A stretch of 64,000 bases of DNA, taken from NCBI GenBank assembly GCA_007570785.1, contig ML664152.1:6160141-6224140 (forward strand), given 5' to 3'. The notes under the pieces are model-generated. The model did not search any database. It was not told the DNA's origin and saw nothing but the letters and a program-made list of their open reading frames with translations. The position numbers and the translations under genes are program-made. This DNA comes from Antilocapra americana. Its lineage: Eukaryota > Chordata > Mammalia > Artiodactyla > Antilocapridae. Shown here piece after piece: positions 1-15,937 of this stretch. Within the stretch, counting starts at the first letter, position 1; every line of letters starts with the position of its first letter.

Positions 1-111
1 GGTCCCATGTAGGTTCTCGGGACACAGAAACCAGCCCCTCTTCTCTAGAGCACATATTTGGCCCATGCTTCAGGCTTTCTCCAGAAAGATGGAGTTGTCT
101 TCACCTGTGGG

Positions 112-350
112 TATTTCCGTGGACGGAGGAGCCTGGTGGGCTGCAGTCCATGGGGTCGCGAAGAGTCGGACATGACTGAGCAGCTTCACTTTCACTTTTC
201 ACTTTCATGCCTTGGGGAAGGCAATGGCAACCCACTCCAGTGTTCTTGCCTGGAGAATCCCAGGGATGGCGGAGCCTAGTGGCTGCCATCCATGGGGTCG
301 CACAGGGTCGGACATGACTGAAGCGACTTAGCAGCAGCAGCAGCAGCAGT
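112..350 (-). mobile_element. Bov-A2 SINE, antisense
   Basis: Two BovB-3'-end-like monomers lie in tandem, each with the 'ccatggggtcgc...gtcggacatgactga' signature. They are joined by a linker rich in CACTTT units. The copy ends in a short (AGC)n run at about 331-349, which is the 5' start of Bov-A2 read backwards. The first monomer in window order looks truncated. Confidence 0.85.
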
Positions 351-352
351 GG

Positions 353-3103
<2,751 letters not shown>

Positions 3104-3296
3104 AAAGTGAAAGCCGCTTAGTTGTGTCCAGTTCTTTATGACCCCATGGACTATACAGTACAGTGCATTTCTCTGGGCCACAATACTGGAGTGGGTAGCC
3201 ATTCCCTTCTCCAGGAGATCTTCTCAACCTAGGGATTGAATGCAGGTCTCCTGCATTTCAGGTGATTCTTTACCAGCTGAGCTACAAGGGAAGCCT
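3104..3296 (-). mobile_element. Bov-tA SINE, antisense
   Basis: The copy is read backwards, from the BovB-derived tail to the tRNA-like head ending in 'gagctacaagggaagcc'. It is diverged by many substitutions but near full length. Confidence 0.85.
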
Positions 3297-3387
3297 GTAA
3301 CACACTATATTGGTCATTTTCAAAACATTGGTTCACTGAGTCACACTGATCTAACAAATGTTTGACTGAGGCATTTCACTAGTGGTG

Positions 3388-3516
3388 GTGGTCATTCAGT
3401 TGCTAAGTCATGTCCCACACTTTTTGACCCCTTAGACTGTAACCCTCTGTCCATGGGATATCCCAGGCAAGAATACTGTAGTGGGTTGCCATTTCCTTCT
3501 CTAAGGGATCTTCCTG
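3388..3516 (-). mobile_element. Bov-tA/Bov-A fragment, antisense
   Basis: Contains the BovB-derived tail and the 'caagaatactgtagtgggttgcc' region but stops before the tRNA-like head. It is truncated at its 5' end. Confidence 0.75.
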
Positions 3517-4393
3517 CAAAAATCACAGTCATTAATATTACCACTCATCTCCCTAGTAAGGTGGTTAGGAATAACATATTTAAACAAATTTTTTTTTTTT
3601 GTATTCCACTCATACATTTCTAGGCCCTAATAGATACAGGAGCCTGTGAAGGATGTAAATACAGTCAATGTTGGACCACGCCTTCATGAATAAAAGGGTT
3701 TATGTTTTGGAAAAGGAGACAGCAAGGCAGGAGTAGAGCAAGGAAAAGAGTAAGGCGCACAGAGATGCCTAGGAGGACAGCACCATCATTTTGAGATTGA
3801 GGAGAGTGTCAAGGCAAAAGAATCTTTAAAAATGGGTAGAATTTGAAAGTGCAGAAATTGAAGGTTTCCCCACATCTCTTTCCATACCTTTGATGCTGGT
3901 ATTATAGTAGACATGGGACCACAAAGATGTCCGCTTCCTCTTAATGGGCTTTCCCTTCTTGGGACCATCAGGCCTGGCTGTGGACAGCTCTGGTCCAGCA
4001 GAGGGCACCCCTGTCAGGACAGAGGGTGGGACACCTGGAACACACAGATTCCCACCCCCTGTAGAATCAGTAACTACAGAACAGCACCCAGGGTGTCAGA
4101 GTTTAGTCCTAAAGGAGGCAGTGGACTTCGAAAGATAGAATTGTTGAGGGTAAACAGAGGCACGGGAGGGAGAGACAGCAGAAATAAGAGATCAAAAGAC
4201 TCAAGGTGAAGGTAACTGTGTTTGAATGTTGTACCAGGTAGGTGGAGGGGACTAAAGAAAGAAACATTCATAGTGAGTGTCTGTTCTTAGAGCTGGCCAA
4301 TCTTAGTTTCTGTCTCTCAAACCATACAGACTATTAGCAGAGAGGTGCATTTATGAAACAGTTCATTTTACCAGTTCTTGATAACCCTCAGGT
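3517..4393. other. Intron, no recognised element
   Basis: Contains a 12-base T run near 3590 and otherwise unassigned sequence. Overlapping open frames at 3786-4271 on both strands have no recognisable homology. Confidence 0.5.
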
Positions 4394-4404
4394 AGCTTTG
4401 TACA

Positions 4405-4583
4405 AGATTGAAGTCAGGAGGACTAGGGGATGACAGAGAATGGGGTGATTGAATGGCATCACCAGCTTGATGGACATGATTCTGAGCAAACCCCAAGCGA
4501 CAGCAAAGGACAAGGAAGCTTAGCATGCTGCAGTCCATGAGGTCGCAAAGAATCAGACATGACTGAGTGAATGAACAACAGCA
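4405..4583 (+). mobile_element. 5'-truncated BovB 3' end with target-site duplication
   Basis: About 180 bases of the BovB LINE 3' terminus in sense, from 'agattgaag' to the terminal 'gactgagtgaatgaacaaca'. It is flanked by an exact 11-bp direct repeat AGCTTTGTACA at 4394-4404 and 4584-4594, so this is a complete short insertion event. Confidence 0.85.
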
Positions 4584-4594
4584 AGCTTTGTACA

Positions 4595-6758
4595 TAATTT
4601 CAACTTCAGGCATCTGGTATCTTTAACCCTCTGAAAGCATAATGTTTAAACTCTGAAGAGTAAAAACATAATTTCATGAAGAGATTTAAAAGCACAGAGA
4701 CAGAAGATACATAGTGACTCTGTTGCTCCAATGATATTGTTTAAACAAAAACCACAGGTCACAGAGGGGTGACTCACACCTGTTCTGTGTGTACTTGCTC
4801 AGCAGCACTATTAAGTGTGTGGACACTGGCAGGTTTAGGCTCAGCACACCATCATGAGAGACCTGCCGGTTGGTGCGTAGATGGCTCTTCTACCAGGAAA
4901 AGAGGAGGCGGTGGGAGCGGAAAGCCTCCACTCTGGCCTGGTACCTGGTTGGTACCCAGCTGCCAATCAAGCAGATTGTACATCCCTACATCCATGGTGG
5001 GATTACACCTGACACTGCAGCAGAGAGGTTCTGGGCTCTTCTTATCTAATGCTACCCAGGCTTGCATCAGGCACAATTTCTTTAATGTTTCAAAAGAAAC
5101 CACACTGCCTTCAGTAAGAATATTAAGTACTCTCTCTTTTCTATAAGTCATTAAAAAAAAAAAAAAACTGGTCTGCAAATATTTTTAAATGCAATAGGAC
5201 AGGGCTTTCTACCTGATCGGGTTTGTCAGGAAATTAAGGCGGCTTCTCAGATGAGAGCTCTGGATGACCAGGGAGGCTGGCACTGGATTTTACACACACT
5301 TTAGAGACCTAAAAACCACTACTAGAGCCTGGTGTGGAGGCGGACTCAGTGGGTGCTGGGAACCAAGTCCTGGTGCAAACTGGATTTCCTGTCTGGGATG
5401 TTTTCTTACCACTGATCCAGTGATTTCAAAACCCACCGCTCTAATAATAAGGCAATTTTATGAGTGCTTCCCTGCCGTCTCCCATTTTGGAGTCAGACAT
5501 AAAGAGGCCATGGGAAGGGAACATAGTGGGCAACTGCATTTGTAATGAAAGGTTATGAGATAGAAAGCCATCATGAGATAGAAAAGTGATCAGTGCATAT
5601 CCTTCCAGCTTTGTTGGTACTCCTACTTCTGGTTCAACATTATCATCTCAATGCTGATTTATCATTTATGAAAGATCATCCCAGGGACAGGGGCCCAAAA
5701 CACCAGGTAATGTTCAGGACTTTTGGCAAAAAAGACGGGAACTAGGCTCGACTTTGAATCAAATTTGGCCTCTGGTGACCATGCTACACCCTTCACCCCA
5801 GGTCCATCACGGGCTGCAGAAGTCTCTCCCACCCCCACATCAGGGACCACTTGGGATCTGGGGAATGTGGTCTTTTGTGCTAAGAAAACAATTCCTGAAG
5901 CTGTAGAATCTTTCAAGTGGAAGAGTTATCTTCTCAGGTGCCAAAATTGCATCCTCCACTGTCCCAGGTTTCTGCCCCAGCCAATCTGAGCCTGTGTGCC
6001 TCCGGGAACACTGCTTTCCATGTGGATCTCTGGCTCATGATGCCAGGCAGCTCTTCATTTGTGTACCAATCTCAGTGGTCCCTCTGATCCCCACATGCTG
6101 AGCAATAGAGCATCCCTTATCAAACAGGAGTCTGTTACTCGTGGAATGCACCCTTCCCCACCTCTGGCTCCCAGAGGCCACCCATAAGTTCCAGTCTAGT
6201 CTTGGTCCTCAGGCCCCCACACTGAGCAGGTTCCTGGGTCCCCTGCCATCTGATCTCCATGTTCCCAGAAAGTAGGCATGCATGAGTGTGAATGCACCAA
6301 CTCCAGTCAGACAGTCCCCAGGTCCTGGCTGTTTCTGGGTAGCAACATGATTTGACCTCAGGCTACCTCTTGTCCTGTTATTGCCAGAGTGGGTGCTGGG
6401 GTGGAATACAACATTTCATCACTCCATACCACCGCCCCAGATAGAACCTGTTCATATTCATCCCTGGACAGTCCATTCAACCTCTGCAATTTCCTGCACT
6501 CATGCACCACCTCAGGACCAACAGGTTCACCCACAAACAACTGCAGCCCTGCCCTGTGATGCTCTGGGGAGAGGAAGGAGCACTACCCAAGGCTGACCTC
6601 CAGGGAGGTCATAATGGCCTGAGTCCCTCCCACAGGATGCTCCCAGGTTTCCCTGGTCACTCTGAAAGGCCACTCTGTACTCCAAGCATAAGATGCAGGC
6701 TTGTGTTTTCTCTGTGTTTGGTGCTCACAGAAGTAGCAGATTCACATTTGAATACTCT
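4595..6758. other. Intron, no recognised element
   Basis: Moderately GC-rich in 5700-6660, with several short open frames on both strands. None resembles a protein I know. There is a 13-base A run at about 5153-5166, possibly the remnant tail of an unrecognised retroposed copy. Confidence 0.5.
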
Positions 6759-7073
6759 GCTGTTGTCATTCAGCCGATCAGTCGTGTCTGACTCTTTGTA
6801 AACCCATGAACTGCAGCACCCCAGGCTTTCTGTCCTTCAACATCTTCTGGACCATGCTCAAATTCCTGTTGATTCTGTCCAACCATATCATCCTCTGTTA
6901 CCCCCTTCTCCTCCTGCCTTTAGTCTTTCCCAGCATAAGGGTCTTTTCCATTGAGTTGGCTCTTTGTATCAGGTGGCCAAAGCACTGGAGCTTAAACATC
7001 AGTTCTTCCAATGAATATTCAGAGTTGATTTCCTTTAGAGTTGACTGATTTAATCTCCTTACTGTCCAAGAGA
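6759..7073 (-). mobile_element. BovB 3'-end fragment, antisense
   Basis: Begins with the terminal 'tgttgtcattcagccgatca' and runs through 'tcttttccattgagttggct' and 'aggtggccaaagcactgg', the typical BovB 3' sequence read backwards. It is 5'-truncated and stops abruptly after 'tgtccaagagac'. Confidence 0.85.
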
Positions 7074-7599
7074 CTATTTAAAATTTTTTGTTCCTTAAAT
7101 TGTCAAGATAGCTTATGTGTGTCTTAGTCTAATGCTACTTTCCTCTATTATTTTAATTCAGAGAGCTTCTAAATCACACCTTCTGAACCTTGATTCCTGG
7201 GCCCTAGAGGACTGTGAATGATGCCATGAGGTTATACAATCCCTTGAACCATATGTAAAAATATATGTGTTTATCTGGGGGGCGGAATATGTAGCCTTCA
7301 TGATATCCTCAAAGGGATTCCTGACGCAAAAAAGGTCAGCATGACTTTTCTAGAAAATCAAGGCCTAAATGGCCTAACATGAAGATTGTACTTTTCAGGC
7401 AAATATCTCAGAACATCAGGCTGGAAACTACAAGCCCACAACTATAGGGTCACGCAGGTGGAAGAGGAATAAACAGCAATGAACCAGTGGCAAACTAGGT
7501 ATTACTGAAAACTAGGTTTTGATAATTCTTTATCAAATGAAAGATCACAACCACATTTTCAGTCACAGCCTTAGGGCTGGTGAGAATAAATGGATCAAA
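7074..7599. other. Intron, no recognised element
   Basis: Unassigned sequence between a BovB fragment and a MIR-like SINE. I see nothing supportable here. Confidence 0.5.
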
Positions 7600-7815
7600 G
7601 GCATACATAAACGCCCTGCGATCAGCAGTCAGGCTCCAGACCCACACTGCCTGGGTTCCAGCCGGTTCAGCCCAGTGCCCTGTGCAGTGACTCACCCTCT
7701 CTCCAGGACTGTGAAGCACAGACAGTGCACACATCTCTCTCTGGGGTCACAGTGAGGCTGACGTGAGCCCACGTGTAAGGGCTCAGCCAGACACGTGGTT
7801 GGTGCAGGGTGAGGG
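7600..7815 (+). mobile_element. MIR-like ancient SINE
   Basis: Contains the MIR tRNA-derived core around 'ctgcctgggttcca', followed by a run resembling the MIR centre and the 'gtgaggctgacgtgagc' to 'ggctcagccagacacgt' tail region. It is strongly diverged, as expected for an element predating placental radiation. Confidence 0.55.
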
Positions 7816-8364
7816 CAGCTGTGTTGAGCAGAAGACTGTGACTACTGGTGTCACCATCATCATTCCTAAATTACACCCCCCAAGATGGATCAGTGCCTCC
7901 AACAGACTACGAGGTGTCCTGATTCAAAATCACCCACTTTACACACTTTCCTAACTGTGGGGCCCACGAGGCCCCCTCCATGGTATCTGACACATATGCA
8001 ATACACATATGTGCATGCTCATAGCCCTTGCCCTTCCCGTCTGAAGTCCAGTTGACAAAAGTTCCTGCAGCTTTTGTGATGATGTCTATGTCAGAAGCAG
8101 AGGATGGAGCAGAGCCTGGAAAAGGAACCATGGAGAAGCACAGGGACCCATTAGCTGGTGGGGCACCCCAAGGGGCTATATTGAAAATGGTGGGTGCTGG
8201 CTCCTGCAAGGGAGGGCAGCTGAATGTTTGCATTTCACATCTTCACCAAGCCTGGGATCCCACCAGCTGAAGGTTCTTGGTGTTAAGAAGAGATTTGCGA
8301 GATAGGAAAGCTAATAGAGTGACTACGATTTGTCACCAGCCTCAATTTCAGTTTTCCTCCTCTC
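7816..8364. other. Intron, no recognised element
   Basis: Unassigned sequence. Overlapping open frames at 7907-8270 on both strands have no recognisable homology. Confidence 0.5.
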
Positions 8365-8373
8365 TAAAGTGTT

Positions 8374-8620
8374 TTGTTTTAATTTTTTATTTATTTTAAT
8401 TGGAGGCTAATTACTTTACAATATTGCGGTGGGTTTTGCCATACATTCACATGAATCAGCCATGGGTGTACATGTGTTCCCCATCCTGACTCTCCCCGTC
8501 CCATCCCTCAGGGTCATCCCAGTGCAGCAACCCTGAGCACCCTGTCTCATGCATCAAGCCTGGACTGGCGACCTATTGCACATGTGATAATATATATGTT
8601 TCAATGCTACTCTCTAAATA
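8374..8620 (-). mobile_element. 5'-truncated L1 3' UTR, antisense, with TSD
   Basis: Starts with a T-rich tail, then 'ttggaggctaattactttac' and 'ggttttgccatacattcaca', the ruminant L1 3' UTR backwards. It ends at 'tttcaatgctactctctaaa'. An exact 9-bp repeat TAAAGTGTT lies at 8365-8373 and 8621-8629. Confidence 0.75.
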
Positions 8621-8883
8621 TAAAGTGTTAAATTGTCATAGATTTATGTCCTAACCCCAGTACCCCCAATCATAACCTTGTTTGGAAATAGGATTTTTAT
8701 AGATAAAATGTGTACAAGGAGGTATTACTGGAGTCCTGTGGACCTCGGTCCAATAGGACTGATGTCGTACAAAAAGGGGAAATTTGGACACAGATGAATC
8801 CTTCAGAGAGAACATTGCCCTGCCCACACCTTGATTTCAGACTCCTGGCTCCAATACTGTACCAGAATAGATTTCTATAATTT

Positions 8884-8896
8884 AAACCGCCAGTTT
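8884..8896. repeat. Left target-site duplication of the full-length L1
   Basis: AAACCGCCAGTTT, preceded by TTT, is repeated exactly at 16588-16600 right after the L1 tail. The TT/AAA junction agrees with an L1 endonuclease nick. Confidence 0.9.
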
Positions 8897-10038
8897 GGCT
8901 GAGGGAACTAAGATGGCGGAGGAATAGGATGGGGAGTCCACACTCTCCCCAACAAATACACCAAAGGAACATTTAAAAACCGAGCAAACACCATAAAACA
9001 ACATCTGAATGCTGGCAGAGGACATCAGGCATCTGGAAAGATAGCCCATTGCCAATGAAAGAAGGTAGGACCAAAAAAAAAAAAAGTAAAAAGAGAGGCA
9101 AAGAGTTAGGGACAGAGATCCATCTCGGAAGGGGAGTCTCAAAAGAGAGAAAGGTTTCCAAATGCCAGGAAACATTATCCCTGGTGGATCTGAGGGATCT
9201 GAGGCAAATCTCAGAGAGCATAATAGCCGGGAGTAGAAGCTGATAAATAGTTAAGCCCCCCAGAGTCCGTCTCTAACTGCAACTCTCAGCGGAGCAGCGG
9301 CCGGGCGCCCCATCCCCCACGAGCCAGCACGGACTGCTCAGGGAGGGGCGGGCGGCATGCTTGGGGGGAGGACTGGGATTGAACGCCTGGGGCAGACTGA
9401 GGGTCCTAAACGAGGGTTGTAACCGGAGATAGACCACTGGGTAGCCTTCCCGAGGAAGACACCCCACCAGGCTTGCACGTAGCCTTCCAGAGGAAGACCC
9501 CCCACCAGGCTCGCGCACAGAACAAAGGGCAGCGAGGACTCGGTCCGCTGCCCGAGACAGCCGGGCAGAGCTGGGTGGCAGCGGGCTGTGGACGCACCCA
9601 GCCCCCGCCGGAGAGCGCCCCTGCGAGGCTTCTGCCCCCAAACTGCAAGCAGAATTGATTGCTAGCCAAGACCTCTAGGGACTCTGGACAGTCGCCGCCA
9701 GAATTCAGTGCTTCTCACACCTGAGAAGACGCGCCCAGCTGCACAACGAGAAAACCCAGTGGCTGGGCCGGGGGAGGGAAGAAGCCGCAGCCCCCAACCG
9801 TGACAGGGGAGAGACCAAGAGCCTGAGCAGAGGGGGCAAGGAAAGTGCATGTGCCAGGAGCGGGGCAAACCCCAGAGCAATGAATAGACACTGAAGAGAC
9901 CAGCAAACAGAAGACTCCAAAACAAGCAGGAGGAACCGCTTAAGAGCCCAACCAGGAAACTTTGACAAAACACACATCCAACCCCTCCCATAGTGAGGAA
10001 CCCCCACAATAAAGGGACAACACAGCAAGATAAACAAA
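8897..10038 (+). promoter_or_regulatory. L1 5' UTR and internal promoter region
   Basis: AAGATGGCGG at 8910-8919 resembles the YY1 site that positions transcription starts in L1 families. The following 9280-9760 stretch is rich in CpG and G+C compared with the surrounding intron. A 38-base imperfect tandem duplication lies at 9441-9478 and 9479-9516. Promoter function is inferred from the family. Confidence 0.7.
9441..9516 (+). repeat. 38-bp tandem duplication in the L1 5' UTR
   Basis: Two adjacent copies each begin GTAGCCTTCC, contain GAGGAAGAC and end in ACCAGGCT plus a short GC-rich tail. They differ at a handful of positions. Confidence 0.85.
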
Positions 10039-10965
10039 ATGAAAAGGCAGAGAAATACCCAGCAGGTAAAGGAACAGGATAAATGTCCTCCGGACCAAAT
10101 AAAAGACGAAGAGATAGGATGTCTACCTGACAAAGAATTCCAGATAATGATAGTGAAAATGATTCAAAACCTGGAGAATAAGTTGGAGTTGCAGTTCAAT
10201 AACCTGCAGGCAAGGATTGACAAGATGCAGGTAAGCTTTAATAAAGACTTAGAAGAAATGAAAAGGAGTCAAAATACAAAAAACAATGCAATAAATGAGA
10301 TCAAAAACACCCTGGAGGGAACCAACAGTAGAATAACAGAGATAGAAGACAGGATAAGTGAGGTAGAAGACAGAATGGCAGAAATAAATGAAACAGAAAG
10401 GAAAAATGAAAAAAGAATTAAAAGAAATGAGGACAAACTTAGGGACCTCTGGGACACTATTAAACACACCAATATTCGAATCATAGGAGTCCCAGAAGAA
10501 GAAGACAAAAAGAAAGACCATCAGAAAATTCTTGAAGAGATAATTGTTGAAAATGTCCCTAAATTGGGAAAGCAAATAACCACTCAGGTCCAAGAAACAC
10601 AGAGGGTCCGAAATAGAAAGAACCCCAAGTGGAACACCCCATGACACATATTAATCAAATTAACAAATATCAAATACAAAGAGCAAATTTTAAAAGCAGC
10701 GAGGGAGAAGCAAAAAATAACTCACAAGGGGAATCCCATAAGGATAACAGCTGATCTCTCAATAGAAACGCTTCAGGCCAGAAGGGAATGGCAGAGAATT
10801 CTTAAAGTCATGGAAGAAAACAATCTACAACCCTGATTACTGTACCCAGCAAGGATCTCATACAAATTTGAAGGAGAATTCAAAAGTTTTTCAGACAAGC
10901 AGAAACTGAGAGAATTCAGCAACAACAAACCAGCCCTCCAACGAATGCTAAAGGATCTTGCCTAG
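10039..10965 (+). pseudogene. L1 ORF1 (RNA-binding chaperone), broken
   Basis: L1 ORF1p is a trimeric RNA-binding protein with an N-terminal coiled coil, an RRM and a C-terminal domain. The first 201 codons are open from MKRQRNTQQVKEQ. They are rich in E, K, I and L in a coiled-coil pattern (about residues 45-135), followed by the RRM start near IIGVPEEE. A TGA at 10642 and another at 10834, both in CGA-type contexts, interrupt the rest. In-frame sequence continues through ILKAAREKQK and ETLQARREWQR to the natural stop at 10963-10965. The likely cause is CpG decay. The region between is co-linear with the family, so I see no large deletion. Confidence 0.85.
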
Positions 10966-12588
10966 ATAGGAAACACAGATGGGGTAGATAATCTCAAACC
11001 CAAAACAATAAAATAAATGGCAACAGGATCATACTTATCAATAATTACCTTAAATGTAAATGGGCTGAATGCCCCAACCAAAAGACAAAGATTGGCTAAT
11101 TGGATACAGAAATAAGACCCCTATATATGTTGTCTACAAGAGACCCACCTCAAACCTAGGGACACATATAGACTGAAAGTTAAAGGCTGGAAAAAGATAT
11201 TCCATGCAAATAAAGACCAAAAGAAAGCAGGAGTGGCAATACTCATATCAGATAAAGTAGACTTTAAAATAAAGGTGGTGAAAAGAGATAAAGATGGACA
11301 TTACATAATGATCAAAGGATCAATCCAAGAAGAAGAAATAACAATTATAAATATTTATGCACCCAACATAGGAGCACCACAATATGTAAGGCAAATGCTA
11401 ACAAGTATGAAAGGTTAAATTAACAACAACACAATAATACTGGGAGACTTTAGTACACCACTCACACCAATGGATAGATCAACTAAACAGAAAAGTAACA
11501 AGGAAATTCAAACTTTAAATGATACAATAGACCAACTAGACCTAATTGATATCTATAGGTCATTCCACCCCAAAACAAGGAATTTCACGTTTTTCTCAAG
11601 TGCACACGGGACCTTCTCCAGGGTAGATCACATCCTGGGCCATAAACCTAGCCTTGGTAAATTCAAAAATATTGAAATCATTCCAAGCATCTTTTCTGAC
11701 CACAATGCAGTGAGATTAGATATCAATTACAGGAGAAAACCTTTCAAAACCTCCAACATATGGAGGCTCAACAACACACTGCTGAATAACCAACAAATCA
11801 CAGAAGAAATCAAAAATGAAATTCAGTTATGCATGGAAACGAATGAAAATGAAAACACAAGAGCCCAAAACCTATGGGACATTGTGAAAGCAGTGCTAAG
11901 GGGAAAGTTCATAGCAATACAAGCTCACCTCAGGAAACAAGAAAAAAGTCAAATAAATAACCTTGCTTTACACCTAAAGCAACTAGAAATGGAAGAGATG
12001 CAGAAGCCCAGGTCTAGTAGAAGGAAAGAAATCTTAAAGATCAGGGCAGAAATAAATGCAAAGGAAACAAAAGAGACCATAGCCAAAATCAACCAAGCCA
12101 AAAGCTGGTTCTTTGAAAAGATAAATCAAATTGACAAACCATTAGCCAGACTCATCAAGAAACAAAGGGAGAAGAACCAAATCAACAGAATTAGAAATGA
12201 AAACGGAGAGATCACAACAGAAAACACAGAAATACAAAGGATCATAAGAGACTATTATCAGCAACTATATGCAAATAAACTGGACAACCTGGATGAAATG
12301 GACAAATTCCTAGAAAAGTACAACTTTCCAAGACTAAACCAGGAAGAGATAGATAATATTAATAGACCCATCACAAGCACGGAAATTGAAACCGTAATCA
12401 GAAATCTTCCAAAAAACAAAAGCCCAGGACCAGATGGCTTCACAGCTGAATTCTACCAAAAATTTAGAGAAGAGCTAACACCTATTCTACTCAAACTCTT
12501 CCAGAAAATTGCAGACGAAGGTAAACTTCCAAACTCATTCTATGAGGCCTCCATCACCCTAATTCCAAAACCTGGCAAAGATGCCACA

Positions 12589-13616
12589 AAAAAAGAAAAC
12601 TACAGGCCAATATCACTGATGAACTTAGACGCAAAAATCCTCAACAAAATTCTAGCAAATAGAATCCAACAACACATCAAAAAGATCATACATCATGATC
12701 AAGTAGGCTTTATCCCAGGGATGCAAGGATTCTTCAATATTCGTAAATCGATCAATGTAATACACCACATTAACAAATTAAAAAATAAAAATCACATGAT
12801 TATCTCAATAGATGCAGAGAAAGCCTTTGACAAAATTCAACATCCATTTATGATAAAAACCCTCCAAAAAGTAGGAATAGAAGGAACATACCTCAACATA
12901 ATAAAAGCTATATATGACAAACCCACAGCAAACATTATCCTCAATGGTGAAAAACTGGAAGCATTCCCCCTGAAATCAGGGACAAGACAAGGGTGCCCAC
13001 TCTCACCACTACTATTCAACATAGTTTTGGAAGTTTTGGCCACAGCAATCAGAGCAGATAAAGAAATCAAAGGAATACAGATTGGAAAAGAAGAAGTAAA
13101 ACTCTCTCTGTTTGCTGATGACATGATCCTCTATATTGAAAACCCTAAAGACTCTACGAGAAAATTACTAGAGCTAATCAGTGAATATAGCAAAGTTTCA
13201 GGATACAAAATCAACACACAGAAATCCCTGGCATTCCTATACACTAACAGTGAGAAATCAGAAAGAGAAATTAAGGAAACAATCCCATTCACCATCGAAA
13301 CAAAAAGAATAAAATACTTAGGAGTATTTCTACCTAAAGAATCAAAAGACTTGTATATAGAAAACTATAAAACACTGATGAAAGAAATCAAGGAGGACAC
13401 AAACAGATGGAGAAATGTACCGTGCTCATGGATTGGAAGAATCAATATAGTGAAAATGAGTATACTACCTAAAGCAATCTATAGATTCAATGCAATTCCT
13501 ATCAAGCTACCAGAGGTCTTCTTCAAAGAATTAGAACAAATAATTTCTCAATTTGTATGGAAATACAAAAAACCTCGTATAGCCAAAGCAATCTTGAGAA
13601 AGAAGAATGGAACTGG
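12589..13616 (+). repeat. Left copy of the L1 RT segment repeated across the gap
   Basis: Aligns to 14017-15045 with an offset of 1428, becoming 1429 after one inserted A. Reading the first 570 bases by eye gives about two dozen substitutions, so the copies are not identical. Confidence 0.85.
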
Positions 13617-14016
13617 NNNNNNNNNNNNNNNNNNNNNNNNNNNNNNNNNNNNNNNNNNNNNNNNNNNNNNNNNNNNNNNNNNNNNNNNNNNNNNNNNNNN
13701 NNNNNNNNNNNNNNNNNNNNNNNNNNNNNNNNNNNNNNNNNNNNNNNNNNNNNNNNNNNNNNNNNNNNNNNNNNNNNNNNNNNNNNNNNNNNNNNNNNNN
13801 NNNNNNNNNNNNNNNNNNNNNNNNNNNNNNNNNNNNNNNNNNNNNNNNNNNNNNNNNNNNNNNNNNNNNNNNNNNNNNNNNNNNNNNNNNNNNNNNNNNN
13901 NNNNNNNNNNNNNNNNNNNNNNNNNNNNNNNNNNNNNNNNNNNNNNNNNNNNNNNNNNNNNNNNNNNNNNNNNNNNNNNNNNNNNNNNNNNNNNNNNNNN
14001 NNNNNNNNNNNNNNNN
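13617..14016. other. Assembly gap of 400 N
   Basis: Exactly 400 unresolved bases inside ORF2 of the L1. The round length suggests an estimated or placeholder size. Any reading frame running across it has no support. Confidence 0.99.
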
Positions 14017-15045
<1,029 letters not shown>

Positions 15046-15937
15046 AGGAATCAACCTACCTGACTTTAGGCTATACTACAAATGCACAGTCATTAAGACA
15101 GTATGGTACTGGCACAAAGACAGAAATATAGATCAATGGAACAGAATAGAAAGCCCAGAGATAAATCCACACATATATGGACACCTTATCTTTGACAAAG
15201 GAGGCAAGGATATACAATGGAGAAAAGAAAGTCTCTTCAACAAGCGGTGCTGGGAAAACTGGACAGCCACTTGTAAAAGAATGAAACTAGAACACTTTCT
15301 AACACCATACACAAAGATAAACTCAAAATGGATCAAAGATCTAAGCATAAGACCAGAAACTATAAAACTCCTAGAGGATAGCATAGGCAAAACACTCTCT
15401 GACATAAACCAAAGCGGGATCCGACATGACCCACCTCCCAGAATATTGGAAATAAAAGCACGAATAAACAAATCGGACCTAATTAAAATGAAAAGCTTCT
15501 GCACAACACAGGAAACTATAAGCAAGGTGAAAAGACAGCCTTCAGAATGGGAGAAAATAATAGCCAATGAAGCAACGGACAAACAATTAATCTCAAAAAT
15601 ATACAAGCAACTCCTGCAGCTCCATTCCAGAAAAATAAACGACCCAATCAAAAAGTGGGCCAAAGAACTTAGCAGACATTTCTCCAAACAAGACATAAAA
15701 ATGGCTAACAAACACATGAAAAGATGCTCAACATCACTCATTATCAAAGGAATGCAAATCAAAACCACAATGAGATATCACTTTACACCACTCAGAATGG
15801 CTGCAATCCAAAAATCTACAAGTAATAAATGCTGGAGAGGATGTGGAGAAAAGGGAGCTCTCTTACACTGTTGGTGGGATTGCAAACTAGTAAAGCCTCT
15901 ATGGAAAACAGTGTGGAGGTTCCTTAAAAAACTGTAA

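Noticed and set aside
9273..10133. Overlapping antisense open frames of 115-142 codons
   Set aside because: They lie in the GC-rich L1 5' UTR, where stops are scarce by composition. There is no homology and no splice or start context.
15133..15768. A 211-codon antisense frame
   Set aside because: It is the complement of the A-rich L1 ORF2 coding sequence. The hydrophobic composition (F, L, I, S) is the expected shadow.
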